NCBI RefSeq assembly: GCF_937616625.2
Contig: NC_065570.1
Location: 36,277,665 to 36,341,664 of the forward strand
DNA from: Mercurialis annua
Taxonomy: Eukaryota > Streptophyta > Magnoliopsida > Malpighiales > Euphorbiaceae
Direction of reading: 5' to 3'
DNA: 64,000 nt
This document shows positions 1-12,475 of the stretch, piece by piece (position 1 is the stretch's first letter; each line of letters opens with the position of its first letter). Under the pieces are notes generated by a model, which ran no database searches, had not been told where the DNA came from, and saw only the letters and a list, made by a program, of their open reading frames with translations. The translations under genes and the position numbers were made by a program.

Positions 1-510
1 TGGTTAGGTAGTGTGCGTGAAAAGTAACGCTAGATTAGTATGTCACGTCTCAAGTCTCTTTAACTCGTCGTTCCGATTACCTAAGCATGGTTTAGTTATA
101 TTACGCAAAGTGTAAGTGAAAAGTGACGCTAAATTAGTATGTTAGGTCTCAAGTCTCTTTAACGCGTCGTTTCGATTACTGTGCTTATGTCGCGTCACAT
201 GTGTTTCAAACGCGTCTTTCTGATTACCTATGCATGGTTAGATTTTATTACGCAAAGTGTGCGTGAAAAGTGACAATAGATTAGTATGTAGCATCTCAAG
301 TCTTTTTAACGCGTCGTTCCGATTACCTAGGCGCATGGTTAGGTTATTTTACGCAAAGTGTGCGTGAAAAGTGACGCTAGATTAGTATGTCGCGTCTCAA
401 GTCTCTTTAAAGCGTCGTTCCGATTACCTAAGCATGGTTATTACTATTACGCAAAGTGTGCGGGAAAAGTAACGCTAGATTAGTATGTCGCGTCTCAAGT
501 CTCTTTAACG
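1..510 (+). repeat. Segmental satellite copy, paralogous to 37691-38199
   Basis: The run starts with tggttaggtagtgtgcgt, a monomer in which the segment between the ggttagg element and gtgtgcg has been lost. The same abbreviated monomer followed by the same variant order appears at 37691. Shared markers are tatgttaggtctcaag, gcgtcacatgtg, the short monomer at about 177, cctaggcgcatggtt and gcgggaaaagt. The left edge is cut by the window, so the true extent is unknown. The same abbreviated monomer also occurs at 652, 4545 and 19855. Confidence 0.8.
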
Positions 511-516
511 CGTAGT

Positions 517-900
517 CTCAAGTGTCTTTAAAGCGTCTTTCCGATTACCTAATCATGGTTAGGTTGTATTATGCAAAATGTGCGTGAAAAGTGACGGATA
601 TATTAGTATGTCGCGTCTCAAGTCTCTTTAACGCGTCATGCCGATTACCTAAGCATGGTTAGGTAGTGTGCGTGAAAAGTAACGCTAGATTAGTATGTCG
701 CGTCTCAATTCTTTTTAACTTGTCGTTCCTATTACCTAAGCATGGTTTAGTTATATTACGCAAAGTGTAAGTGAAAAGTGATGCTAAATTAGTATGTCGG
801 GTCTCAAGTCTCTTTATCGCGTCGTTTCGATTACTTCGCGTCACAAGTGTCTCTAACGCGTCGTTCTGATTACCTATGCATGGTTAGATTATATTACACA
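517..900 (+). repeat. Local duplicate of 4405-4790 (spacing about 3.89 kb)
   Basis: From tctcaagtgtctttaaag onward, this stretch is almost identical to 4405-4790. The unusual gtgacggatatattag variant, the abbreviated ggttaggtagtgtgcg monomer and the fused short monomer cgattacttcgcgtcac are all shared. A related copy starts near 19710. The spacing indicates that block 1 includes a tandem segment of about 3.9 kb whose two ends are visible here. Confidence 0.8.
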
Positions 901-954
901 AAGTGTGCGTGAGAAGTGGCAATAGATGAACATGTTGCGTCTCAATTCTCTTTA

Positions 955-3900
955 ACGCGTCGTTCCAATTACCTAATCATGGTTAGGTTATATTACACAA
1001 AGTGTGCGTGAAATGTGAAAATAGATTAGTATGTCTTGTCCCAAGTCTCTTTAACGCGTCGTTCCGATTACCTAAGCATGGTTAGGTTATATTATGCAAT
1101 GTGTGCATGAACACTGTTGCTAGGTTAGTATGTCGTGTCTCAATTCTCTTTAATGCTTCGTTCCGATTACCTAAGCATGGTTAGGTTATATTACGCAAAT
1201 TGTGCTTGAAAAGTGACGCTAGATTAGTATGTCGCGTCTTAAGTCGCTTTGACGCGTCGTTCCGATTACCTAAGCATGGTTAGATTATATTACGCAAAGC
1301 GTGCGTAAAAAGTGACGCTAGATTAGTATGGCGCGTTTCAAGTTTTTTTATCGCGTCGCTTCGATTACCATGCTTATGTCGCGTCACAAGTGTCTCTAAC
1401 GCATCGTTCTGATTACCTAAGCATGGTTAGATTATATTATGCAAAGTGTTCGTGAAAAGTAACAATATAATGTATGTCGTGTCTCAAGTCTCTATAACTC
1501 GTCGTTTCGATTACCTATGCATGGTTAGGTTATTTAACGCAAAGTGTGCGTGAAAAGGGACGCTTAGTATGTCGGTTCTCTAGTCCCTTTAGAGAGTATT
1601 CCGATTACCTAAGCATTGTTAGGATATATAACGCAAAGTGTGTGTGAAAAGTGACGCTAGATTAGTATGTCGCGTCTCAAGTATCTTTAACGCGTCGTTC
1701 CGATTACCAAAGCGTGGTTATTATATATTATGCCAAGTGCGCGTTAAAAGTGTCGGTAGATTAGTATGTCGCGTCACAAGTCTCTTAAATGCGTTGTTAT
1801 GATTACCCAAGCATGGTTAAGTTATATTACGCAAAGTATGCGTAAAAAGTCTCTTGAACGCATCGTTTCGATTACCATGCTTATGTCACGTTACAAGTCT
1901 CTCCAACACGTCGTCCCGATTACCAAAGCATGGTTAGGTTATATTAAGCAAAGTGTGCGTAATAAGTGACAATAGATTAGTATGTTGCGTCGCAAGTCTC
2001 TTTAATGTGTCATTCCGATTACCTGAGCATGGTTAGGTTATTTTACGCAGAGTGTGCGTGAAAAGTGACGCTAGATTAGTATGTCCCTTCTTAAGTCCCT
2101 TTAACGCGTGTTTCGAGTACCTAAGTATGGTTAGGTTATATAGCACAAAGTGTGCGTGAAAAATGACGCTAGATTAGTATGTCGCATCTCAAGTCTCTTT
2201 AAAGCGTCGTTCCGATTACCAAATCATGGTTAGGTTATATTGCGCAATGTGTGCGTGAAAATTGTTGCTAGGTTAGTATGTCGCGTCTGAACTCTCTTTA
2301 AAGCGTTGTTCCGATTACCTAATCATGGTTAGGTTGTATTACGCAATGTGTGCGTGAATAGTGACGCTACATTAATATGTCGCGTCTCAAGTATCTTTAG
2401 CGCGTCGTTATGATTACCTAAGCATGGCTAGGTTTTCTTACGCAAAGCGTACGTAAAAAGTGACGCTAGATTAGTATGGCGCGTTTCAAGTGTCTTTAAC
2501 GCGTCGTTTCGATTACTGTGCTTATATCGCGTCACAAGTGTGCGTATTACGATTACCTAAGCGTGGTTATGTTTATATTACGAAGAGTGTGCGTGAAAAG
2601 TGACGCTAGTTTAGTATGTCGCATCTCAAGTCTCTTTAACGCGTCGTTGCGATTACCTAAGCATGGTTGGGTTATATTACGCAATGTGTGCGTGAAAACT
2701 GTTGCTAGCTAGTATGTCGCGTCGCAAGTCTCTCTAAAGCGTCGTTCAGATTATTTAAGCATGGTTAGGTCATATTACGTAAAATGTGCGTGAAAGTAAC
2801 GCTAGAATAGTATGTCGCATCTCAAGTCTCTTTAACGCGTCGTTCCGATTACCTAAGCATGGTTAGGTTATATTACGCAATGTGTGCGTGAAAACTGTTG
2901 ATAGGTTAGTATGTCGCGTCACAAGTCTCTCTAACTCGTCGTTCTGATCACCAAAGCATGGTTAGGTTATATTACGCAAAATGTACCTGAAAAGTGACAC
3001 TAGAATAGTATGTCAAGTCTCAAGTCTCTTTAAAGCGTCGTTCCGATTAGCTAAGCATAGTTAGGTTATAATACGCAAAGCGTGCGTAAAAAGTGACGCT
3101 AGATTAGTATGGCACATTTCAAGTCTCTTTAACGCGTCATTTTTATTACCATTGTCGCGTCACAAGTTTCTCTACCGTGTCGTTCTGATTACCTATGCAT
3201 GGTTAGGTTATATTACGCAAAGTGTGCGTGAAAAATGACAATATATTTGTATGTCGTGTCTCAAATCTCTAAAATGCGTCGTTCCGATTACCTAAGCATG
3301 GTTAGGTTATTTTACGCAAAGTGTGCTGAAAAGTGACGCTAGATTAGTACGTCGCGTCTCAAGTCCCTTTAACGTGTGTTCTGATTACCTAAGCATGGTT
3401 AGGTTATATTACGCAAAATGTGCGTCAAAAGTTATGCTAGACTAGTATGTCGTGTCTCAAGTCTCTTTAACGCGTCGTTCCGATTACCAAAGCATGGTTA
3501 TGTTATATTACGCCAAGTGCGCCTTAAAAGCGTCGCTAGATTAGTATGTCATGCACAAGTCTCTTTTACGCGTTGTTACGATTACCTAAGCATGGTTAAG
3601 TTATATTACGCAAAGTGTGCGTAAAAAGTGACCCTTGATTAGTACGTCGCGTCTCAAGTCTCTTTAACGCATCTTTTCGATTACCATGCTTATGTCACGT
3701 TACAAGCCTCTCTAACACGTCGTTCTGATTACCAAAGCATGGTTAAGTCTCTTTATCGTGTCGTTTCGATTACCTAAGCATGGTTAGGTTATTTTACGCG
3801 AAGTGTGCGTGAAAAGTGACGTTAGATTAGTATGTCGCGCTCTTAAGTCTCTTTAACGCGTCGTACCGATTACCAAAGCATGGTTCGATTATATTACGCA

Positions 3901-4993
3901 ATGTGTGCGTGAAAACTGTTGCTAGGTTAGTATGTCGATCTCAAGTCTCTTTAAAACGTCGTTCCAATTACCTAATCATGGTTAGGTCGTATTACACAAA
4001 GTGTGCATGAAAAGTGATGCTAGATTAGTATGTCGCATCTCATATTTCTTAAACGCGTCGATCCAGTCACCTAAGCATGGTTAGGTTATATTACGCAAAG
4101 CGTCCGTATAAAGTTGCGCTAGATTAGAATGGCGCGTTTCAAGTCTCTTTAACGCATCGTTTCGATTACGGTGCTTATGTCCCGTCACAAGTGTCTCTAA
4201 CGCGTCGTTCATATACCTAAGCAGGGTTAAGTTATATTACGCAAAGTGTGGTGAAAAGTGACAATAGATTAGTATGTCGCATCTCAAGTCTCTTTAACGC
4301 GTCGTTCCGATTACCTAGGCATGGTTAAGTTATTTTACAAAAAGTGTGTGTGAAAAGTGACGCTAGATTAGTATGTCGCGTCTCAAGTCTCTTTAACGCG
4401 TCGTCTCAAGTGTCTTTAAAGCGTCTTTCCGATTACCTAATCATGGTTCGGTTGTATTATGCAAAATGTGCGTGAAAAGTGACGGATATATTAGTATGTC
4501 GCGTCTCAAGTCTCTTTAACGCGTCATGCCGATTACCTAAGCATGGTTAGGTAGTGTGCGTGAAAAGTAACGCTAGATTAGTATGTCGCGTCTCAATTCT
4601 TTTTAACTCGTCGTTCCTATTACCTAAGCATGGTTTAGTTATATTACGCAAAGTGTAAGTGAAAAGTGATGCTAAATTAGTATGTCGGGTCTCAAGTCTC
4701 TTTATCGCGTCGTTTCGATTACTTCGCGTCACAAGTGTCTCTAACGCGTCGTTCTGATTACCTATGCATGGTTAGATTATATTACGCAGAGTGTGCGTGA
4801 GAAGTGGCAATAGATTAACATGCTGCGTCTCAATTCTCTTTAACGCATCGTTCCGATTACCTAAGCATGATTAGGTTATTTTACGCTAAGTGTGCGTGAA
4901 AAGTGACGCTAGATTAGTATGTTATGTCTCAAATCTATTTAACGTGTCGTTCCAATTACCTAAGCATGGTTAGGTTATATAACGCAATGTGTG
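955..4993 (+). repeat. 4-kb segmental duplication, copy 1
   Basis: This copy is collinear with 15980-20333. Both follow the same order of rare variants: gtatgtcttgtccca, gcatgaacactgttgc, the cgctttgacgcgtcg monomer, ccctttagagagtattcc, aggatatataacgc, gccaagtgcgcgttaaaa, and so on to cgcaatgtgtgagtgaa. Upstream and downstream of these limits the monomer order differs. This copy lacks the transposon present in copy 2 and therefore preserves an empty site at about 1630-1636. Parts are found a third time at 20334-20989 and 36070-37440. Confidence 0.88.
2541..2550 (+). other. 147-bp internal deletion junction (tgcgt microhomology)
   Basis: Here a short monomer runs directly from cacaagtgtgcgt into attacgattacc. 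The 1789-bp units keep an extra 147 bases between two tgcgt pentamers (21394-21540 in the first unit). The same shortened form is present at about 17847 in duplication copy 2, so the deletion predates the split of copies 1 and 2. The direction (deletion rather than insertion) is inferred from the complete monomers present in the longer form. Confidence 0.7.
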
Positions 4994-6299
4994 AGTGAAA
5001 AGTGACGCTAAATTAGTATGGCGCGTCTCAAGTCACTTTAACGCGTCATTCCTATTACCTAAGCATGGTTAGGTTATATTACACAAAGTATACGTGAAAA
5101 GTGATGCTAGATTAGTATGTCACATCTCAAGTCTCTTTAACACGTTGTTCCGATTACCTAAGTATGGTTAGGTTTTATTACGCAAAGTTTGCGTAGAAAG
5201 TGACGCTAGATTAGTATGGCGCGTCTCAAGTCTCTTTAACGCGTCGTTTCGATTACAATGCTTATTTCGCGATACAAGTCTCTGTAACGCGTCGTACCGA
5301 TTACCTAAGCATGGTTGAGTTATATTAGGCAAAGTGTGTGTGAAAAGTGACGCTAGATTAGTATGTCGCATCTCAAGTCTCTTTAACGCGTTGTTCCGAT
5401 TACCTAAGCATTGTTAGGTCATATTACGCAAAGTGTGCGTGAAAAGTGTCGCTAAATTAATATGCCGCTACCGTGCTTATGTCGCGTCCCAAGTGTCTCT
5501 AACGCGTCGTTTCGCGTCTCAAAGTGTGTGTGAAAAGTGCTTATGTCGCGTCACAAGTCTGTCTAACGCATCATTCCGATTACCTAAGCATGATTAGGTT
5601 ATATTAAGCAAAGTGTGAGTGAAAAGTGACGCTAGATTAGTATGTCGCGTCTCAGGTCTTTTTAATGAGTTGTTCCGATTTCCTAAGTATGGTTATGTTA
5701 TATTACGCAAAGTGTCCGTGAAAAGTGACAGTTGATTAGTATGTCGCGTCACAAATCTCTTTAACGTGTCGTTTCGATTACTTAAACATGGTTAGGATAT
5801 AGTTCGCAAAGTGTGAGTCAAAAGTGACGCTAAATTAGTATGGCGCGTCTCAAGTAAATTTAATGCGTCGTTCTGATTACCTAAGCATGGTTAGGTTATA
5901 TTACGCAATGTGTGTGTAAAAGGTGACGCTAGATTAGTATGGCGCGTTTCAAGTCTCTTAAACGCGTCTTTTCGATTACCATGCCTATGTCGCGTAACAA
6001 GTGTCTCTAACGCGTTGTTATGATTAACTAAGCATGGTTAGGTTATATTACGCAAAGTGTGCGTGAAAAGTGACAATAGATTAGTATGTTGCCTCTCAAG
6101 TCTCTTTAACGTATCGTTCCGATTACTTAAGCATGGTTATCTTATATTACGCCAAGTGCGCGTTAAAAGTGTCTCTAGATTATTATGTCGCATAATAAGT
6201 CTCTTTAATGCATTGTTACGATTACCTAAGCATGGTTAACTTATATTACGCAAAGTGTGAGTGAAAAGTGATGCTAGATTATTATGCCGTCTCAAGTCT

Positions 6300-6303
6300 C
6301 TTT
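6300..6303. other. Orientation switch 1 (+ to -)
   Basis: The forward satellite runs to tctcaagtctcttt and continues as reverse-strand satellite, tttgcgtaacctaacc. The four bases cttt are shared by both flanks: forward monomers read gtctcttt and reverse monomers read cacacttt. The junction therefore has a 4-base microhomology and no inserted foreign sequence. Confidence 0.85.
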
Positions 6304-7059
6304 GCGTAACCTAACCATGCATAGGTAATCGAAACAACGACTTAATGAGACTTGAGATGCGACATACTAATCTAGCGTCACTTTTCACGCAAACTTTGCG
6401 TAATATAACCTAACCATGCTTAGGAAATTGGAACGATGCGTGAAAGAAACTTGAGTAGCGACATACTAATCTAGCGTCACCTTTCACGCAAACTTTGCGT
6501 AATATAACCTAACCATGATTAGGTAATCAGAAAGACGCGTTAACGAGACTTGAGACGCGACATATTAATCTAGCGTCATTTTTCACGCACACTTTACGTA
6601 ATATATCCTAACCATGCTTAGGTAATCGGAATACGAATTAAAGAGACTTGAGAAGTGACATACTAATCTAGCGTCACTTTTCACGCACACCTTGCGTAAA
6701 ATAACCTAACCATGCCTAGGTAATCGGAACAACGCGTTAAAGAGACTTGAGAAACGAGATACCAATCGAGCGTAACTTTCACGCACACTTTGCGTAATGT
6801 AACCTAACCATGCTAAGGTAATCGGAACGACGTGTTAAAGAGACTTGAGACGCGACATACTAACCTAGCAACAGTTTTTACGCACACATTGCGTAATATA
6901 ACCTAACCATGTGTACGTAATCGGAACGACGCGTTAAAGAGACTTCATTGCGTAATATAACCTAACCATTTGTAGCTAATCGGAATGACGCGTTAAAGAG
7001 ACTTGAGACGCGACATACTAACCTAGCGTCACTTTTCACGCACACTTTGCGTAAAATAA

Positions 7060-8400
7060 CCTAACCATGCTTAGGTAATCGGAACAACGCGTTAAAGAGA
7101 CTTGAGATGCGACATACTAATCATTTGTCAATTTTCCCGCACATCTTGCGTAATATAACCTAACCATGATTAGGTAATTGGAACGACGTGTTAGAGAGAC
7201 TTGTAATGTGACATGAGCATGGTAATCTAAACGACGTGTTAAAGAGACTTGAGACGTGCCATAACCTAACCATGCCTAGGTAATCGTAACACCGCGTTAA
7301 AGAGACTTGTGACGGAACATACTAATCTAGTGACACTTTTAACGACTAACATAACAATGCTTAGGTAATCGGAACGACGCGTTAAATAGACTTGAGACGC
7401 AACATACTAATCTATTGTCCCTTTTCACGCACACTTTGCGTAATATAACCTAAACATGCTTAGTTAATCAGAACGACGCGTTAGAGACAGTTGAAAAGAC
7501 GCGTCAAAAAAACTTGAAATGCGCCATACTAATCTAGCGTCATTTTTACGCACACTTTGCGTAATATAACCTAACTATGCTTAGGTTATCGGAACGACGT
7601 GTTAAAGTGACTTGAGACGCACCATACTAATTTAGCGTCACTTTTTACTCACACTTTGCGTAATATAACCTAACCATTCTTAGGTAATCGGAACGACGCG
7701 TTAAAGAGACTTTATACGCGCCATACTAATTTAGCGTCACTTTTTACTCACACTTTGCGTAATATAACCTAACCATCATTAGGTAATCGGAACGACGCGT
7801 TGAAGAGACTTGAGATGCAACATACTAACCTAGCATCACTATTCACGAACTCTTTGCGTAATATAACCTAACCATGCGTAGGTAGTCGGAACGACGCGTT
7901 AAAGAGTCTTGAAACGCAACATACTAATCTATTTTCACTTTTCACGCACATTTGGCATAATATAACCTAACAATGCTTAGGTAATCGGAACAACGGGATA
8001 GAGAGACATGTGACTCCACATAAGCATGGTAATCAAAACGACGGTTAAGCATGGTAATCTATTGTCGCTTTTCATGCACACTTTGCGTAATATAACCTAA
8101 CCACGCTTAGGTAATCGGAACGACACATTAAAGAAGCTTGAAACGCGACATACTAATCTGGCATCACTTTTCACGCACACTTTGGTAATATAACCCAACC
8201 ATGCTTACGTAATCGGAACGACGCGTTAGATAGACTTGTGATGGGATATACTAATCTAGCGTCACTTTTCACGCACACTTGGCGTAATATAAGTCAACCA
8301 TGCTTAGGTAATAAGAACGACGTGTTAGAGAGACTTGTGACGCGTCTTAAGCATGATAATCGAAACGACGCGTTAAAAAGAGTTGAGACGCGCCATACTA
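7060..8400 (-). repeat. 1.34-kb tandem duplication, left copy
   Basis: This copy is collinear with the adjacent 8401-9770. Shared rare variants are ctaatcatttgtcaattt (about 7118 and 8461), gtaatgtgacat, acttttaacgactaacat, acacttgaaaagacgcgt, cttttcatgcacac, aacccaaccatgcttacg and aagtcaaccatgctta. The offset is about 1344 at the left end and about 1368 at the right, so small indels have accumulated. The right end (gccatactaatacctaac near 8396) is itself a deletion-type fusion of two monomers. Confidence 0.8.
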
Positions 8401-9770
8401 ATACCTAACCATGCTTAGGTAATCAGAACAACGCGTTAAAGAGACTTGAGATGCGGCATACTAATCATTTGTCAATTTTCCTGCACATTTTGCGTAATAT
8501 AACCTAACCATGCTTAGGTAATAGGAAGGACGTGTTAGAGAGACTTGTAATGTGACATAAGCATGGTAATCTAAACGACGCGTTAAAAAGACTTGAGACA
8601 TGCCATACTAATCTAACGTCACTTTTTACGCAAACTTAGCATAATATAACCAAACCATGCTTAGGTAATCGTAACACCGCGTTAAGGAGACTTTTGACGG
8701 GACATACTAATCTAGTGACACTTTTAACGACTAACATAACAATGCTTAGGTAATCAGAACGACACGTTAAATAGACTTGAGACGCAACATACTAACCTAT
8801 TGTCCCTTTTCACGCACACTTTGCGTAATATAACCTAACCATGCTTAGTTAATTAGAACGACGCGTTAGAGACACTTGAAAAGACGCGTTAAAAAAACTT
8901 GAAACGCGCCATACTAATCTAGCGTCATTTTTACGCACACTTTGCGTAATATAACCTAACTATTCTTAGGTTATCGGAACGACGCGTTAAAGTGACTTGA
9001 GACACACCATACTAATTTAGCATCACTTTTTACTCACACTTTGCGTAATATTAGGTAATCGGAACAACGCGTTAAATACACTTGAGATGCGCCATACTAA
9101 TTTAGCGTCACTTTTTACTCACACTTTGCGTAATATAACCTAGCCATGCTTAGGTAATCAGAACGACACGTTAAAGAGACTGGAGACGCAACATACTAAC
9201 CTAGCATCACTATTCATGAACTCTTTGCGTAATATAACTTAACCATGCGTAGGTAATCGGAACGACGCGTTAAAGAGACTTGAAACGCAACATACTAATC
9301 TATTTTAACTTTTCACGCACACTTTGTATAATATAACCTAACCATGCTTAGGTAATCGGAACGACGCGATAGAGAGACATGTGACTCCACATAAGCATGG
9401 TAATCAAAACGACGCGTAAAAATCAATTGTCGCTTTTCATGCACACTTTTGTAATATAACCTAACCATGCTTAGGTAATCGGAATGACACATTAAAGAAG
9501 CTTGAAACGCGACATACTAATCTAGCGTCGCTTTTCATGCACACTTTGCGTAATATAACCCAACCATGCTTACGTAATCGGAACGACGCATTAGATAGAC
9601 TTGTGATGGGACATACTAATTTAGCGTCACTTTTCACGCACACTTGGCGTAATATAAGTCAACCATGCTTATGTAATAAGAACGACGCGTTAGAGAGACT
9701 TGTGATGCGTCATAAGCATTATAATCGAAACAACACGTTAAAGAGACTTGAAACGCGCCATACTAATCTA
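8401..9770 (-). repeat. 1.34-kb tandem duplication, right copy
   Basis: This is the second copy of the segment at 7060-8400, with the same order of variants. It contains a run of monomers read in phase on the + strand (9537-9809, 90 codons). That frame is a satellite read-through with no codon-usage or domain signal and should not be taken as a gene. Confidence 0.8.
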
Positions 9771-11995
9771 GCGTCACTTTTTACGCAGACTTTGCGTAAT
9801 ATAACCTAACCATGCTTAGGTTATCGGAACGACGCGTTAAAGAGACTTGAAACGCGACATGCTAATGTAGCGTCTCTTTTCACGCAAACTTTGCGTCATA
9901 TAACCTAACCATGCTTAGGAAATCGGAACGACGTGTTAAAGAGACTTGAAACCAGACATACCAATCTAGCGTCACTTTTCACGCACACTTTACGTAATAT
10001 AACCTGAACATGCTTAGGTAATCGAAATACGCATTAAAGAGACTTGAGACGCGACATACTAATCTAGCATCACTTTTCACGCACAGTTTGCGTCAAATAA
10101 CCTAACCATGCCTAGGTAATCGGAACGACGCGTCAAAGAGACTTGAGATGCGACATACTAATTGATTGTCACTTTTCACGCACACTTTGTGTAATATAAC
10201 CTAACCATGCTTAGGTAATCAGAACGACGCGTTAGAGACACTTGTGACGCGACATAAGCAAAGTAATCGAAACGGCGGGTTAAAGACACTTGAAACGCGC
10301 CATACTAATCTAGCGTCACTTTTTATGCACGCTTTGCGAATATAACCAAACCACATGACATACCAATCCAGCGTCACTTTTCATGCACACTTTGCGTAAA
10401 ATAACCTAACCATGCTTAGGTAAGACACGTTAAAGAGACTTGCGACGCGACATACTAATTTATTGTCCCTTTTCACGCACACTATGTGTAGTATAACCTA
10501 ACCATGCTTTGTTAATCGGATTGACGAGTTAAAGAGACTTGAAACGCGACATACTAATCTAGTGTCACTTGTCACGCACACTTTGCGTAATATAACTAAA
10601 CCATGCTTAGGTAATCGGAACGCTGAGTTAAAGAGACTTCAGACTCGACATACTAATCTAGCGTTACTTTTCATGCACACTACCTAACCATGCTTAGGTA
10701 ATCGGAACGACGCATTAAAGAGACTTGAAACGCGACACACTATTCTAGCGTCACTTTTCACGCACACTTTGCTTAGTATAACGACGCGTTTTTAGAGACT
10801 TCATACGCGACATACAAATCTAGCGTCACTTTTCACGCACACTTTGTGTAATAATCAAACCATGCTTAGGTAATCGGAACACGCATTTTTAGAGACTTCA
10901 GACGCGACATACTAATCTAGCGTCACTTTTCACGCACACTTTGCGTAAAATAACCTAACCATGTTTAGGTAATCGGAACAATGCGTTAAAGAGACTTAAG
11001 ACGTGACATACTAATCTAGCGTCACTTTTCACGCACGCTTTGCGTAATATAACGTAACCATGCTTAGGTAATTGGAATGACGCATTAAAGAGACTTAGGA
11101 CGCGCCATACTAATCAAACGTCACTTTTCGAGCACAGTTTCCGTAATACAATCTAACCATGCTTACGTAATCGGAACGACGCGTTAAAGAGACTTGAGAT
11201 GAGACAAACAAATGTAGCGTCACTTTTCACGCATACTTTGCGTAATATAACCTAACCATGCTTAGTTAATAGAAACAACGCGTTAAGGAGACTTGAGTCG
11301 CGACATACTAATTTAGCGTCACTTTTTACGCACACTTTGCGTAATCTAACCTAACCATGCTTAGGTAATCGGAAGGACACGTTAAAGAGACTTGAGAGGC
11401 GACATACTAATCTACCGCCACTATACACTCACTCTTTGAGTAATACAACCTAACCATGCTTAGGTAATCGAAACGACGCGTTAGATAGACTTGTGACGCG
11501 ACATAAGAATGGTAATTGATACGACGCGTTAAAGAGACTTGAGACGCGACATATTAATCACTTTTCACGCACACTCTGCGTAACATAAGCTAACCATGCT
11601 TAGATAATAAGAACGACGCATTATAGAGAGTTGAGACGCCACATACTAATCTAGCGTCACTTTTCACGCACACTCTGCATAATAGAACCAAACCATACTT
11701 AGGTAATCGGAACGACGCGTTAGAGAGACTTGCGATGCAACATACTAATCTAGCGTCACTTTTCACGCACACTTAGCAAAATATAACCTAACCGTGCTTA
11801 GGTAATCAGAACGGGGCGTTAGAGAGACTTGTGACGCGACATACTAATCTAGCGTCACTATTCACGCACTCTTTGCGTAATATAACTTAACGATGCATAG
11901 GTAATCGCAACGACGCGATAGAGACGTTTGAGACGCGACATACTAATCTAGCGTCGCTTTTCACGCACACTTTGCGTAATATAACCTAGCCATGC

Positions 11996-11998
11996 TTC
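11996..11998. other. Orientation switch 2 (- to +)
   Basis: Reverse satellite ending ctagccatgctt continues as forward satellite ctgattatctaagcat. At most two bases (tt) are shared by the two flanks. The join interrupts both monomers near their palindromic catg core, where the two orientations look most alike. Confidence 0.82.
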
Positions 11999-12475
11999 TG
12001 ATTATCTAAGCATAGTTAGGTTATATTACGCAAAGTGTGCGTGAAAAGAGACGCTAGATTAGTATGTCGCATCTTAAGTCTCTTTAGCGCAATGTTTCGA
12101 TTACCTAAGCATGATGAGGTTATTTTACGCAAAGTGTGCGTGAAAAGTGACGCTAGATTAGTATGTCGTGTCTCAATTCTCTTTTACGTGTCGTTCTGAT
12201 TACCTATGGTCAGGTTATTTTACGCAAAGTGTGCCTGAAAAGTGACGCTAGATTAGTATGTCGCGTCTCAAGTCACTTTAACTCGTCGTTCCGATTACCA
12301 TACTTATGTCGCGTCACAAGTCTCTTTAACGCGTCGTTCTGATTACCTAAGCATAGTTAGGTTACATTACGCAAAGTGTGCGTGAAAATTAGACGCTAGA
12401 TTAGTATTTCGCGTCTTAAGTCTCTTTAACACGTTGTTCCGATTATCTAAGCATGATTAGGTTATTTTACGCAAA

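Larger units (their letters stand above)
1..6302 (+). repeat. 99-bp satellite array, block 1 (forward)
   Basis: This is a head-to-tail array of a monomer of about 99 bp. Recognisable elements in order are ccgattacctaagcatgg, ttaggttatattacgcaa, agtgtgcgtgaaaagtga, cgctagattagtatgtcg and cgtctcaagtctctttaa, followed by cgcgtcgtt. Successive copies of the gattacc element lie 98-100 bases apart. Truncated copies of about 48 bases, marked by gattaccatgcttatgtc, are interspersed. There is no gene: every frame on both strands is broken at least once in most monomers. I call + the strand on which this block reads as given. The satellite family is not one I recognise by name. Confidence 0.95.
6303..11996 (-). 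repeat. 99-bp satellite array, block 2 (reverse)
   Basis: The same satellite as the flanking blocks is read here as its reverse complement: gcgtaatataacctaacc, atgcttaggtaatcggaa, cgacgcgttaaagagact, tgagacgcgacatactaa, tctagcgtcacttttcac. Short monomers appear as cataagcatggtaatcga. Monomers related to the + variant gccaagtgcgcgttaaaa occur at about 7330 and 8710. There is no coding content. Nothing other than satellite was seen. Confidence 0.94.

Noticed and set aside
3888..3902. tRNA internal-promoter-like motif ggttcgattat (also near 19195 and 37090)
   Set aside because: It is a single-base variant of the satellite ggttaggtta element; there is no A box, cloverleaf or terminator around it.
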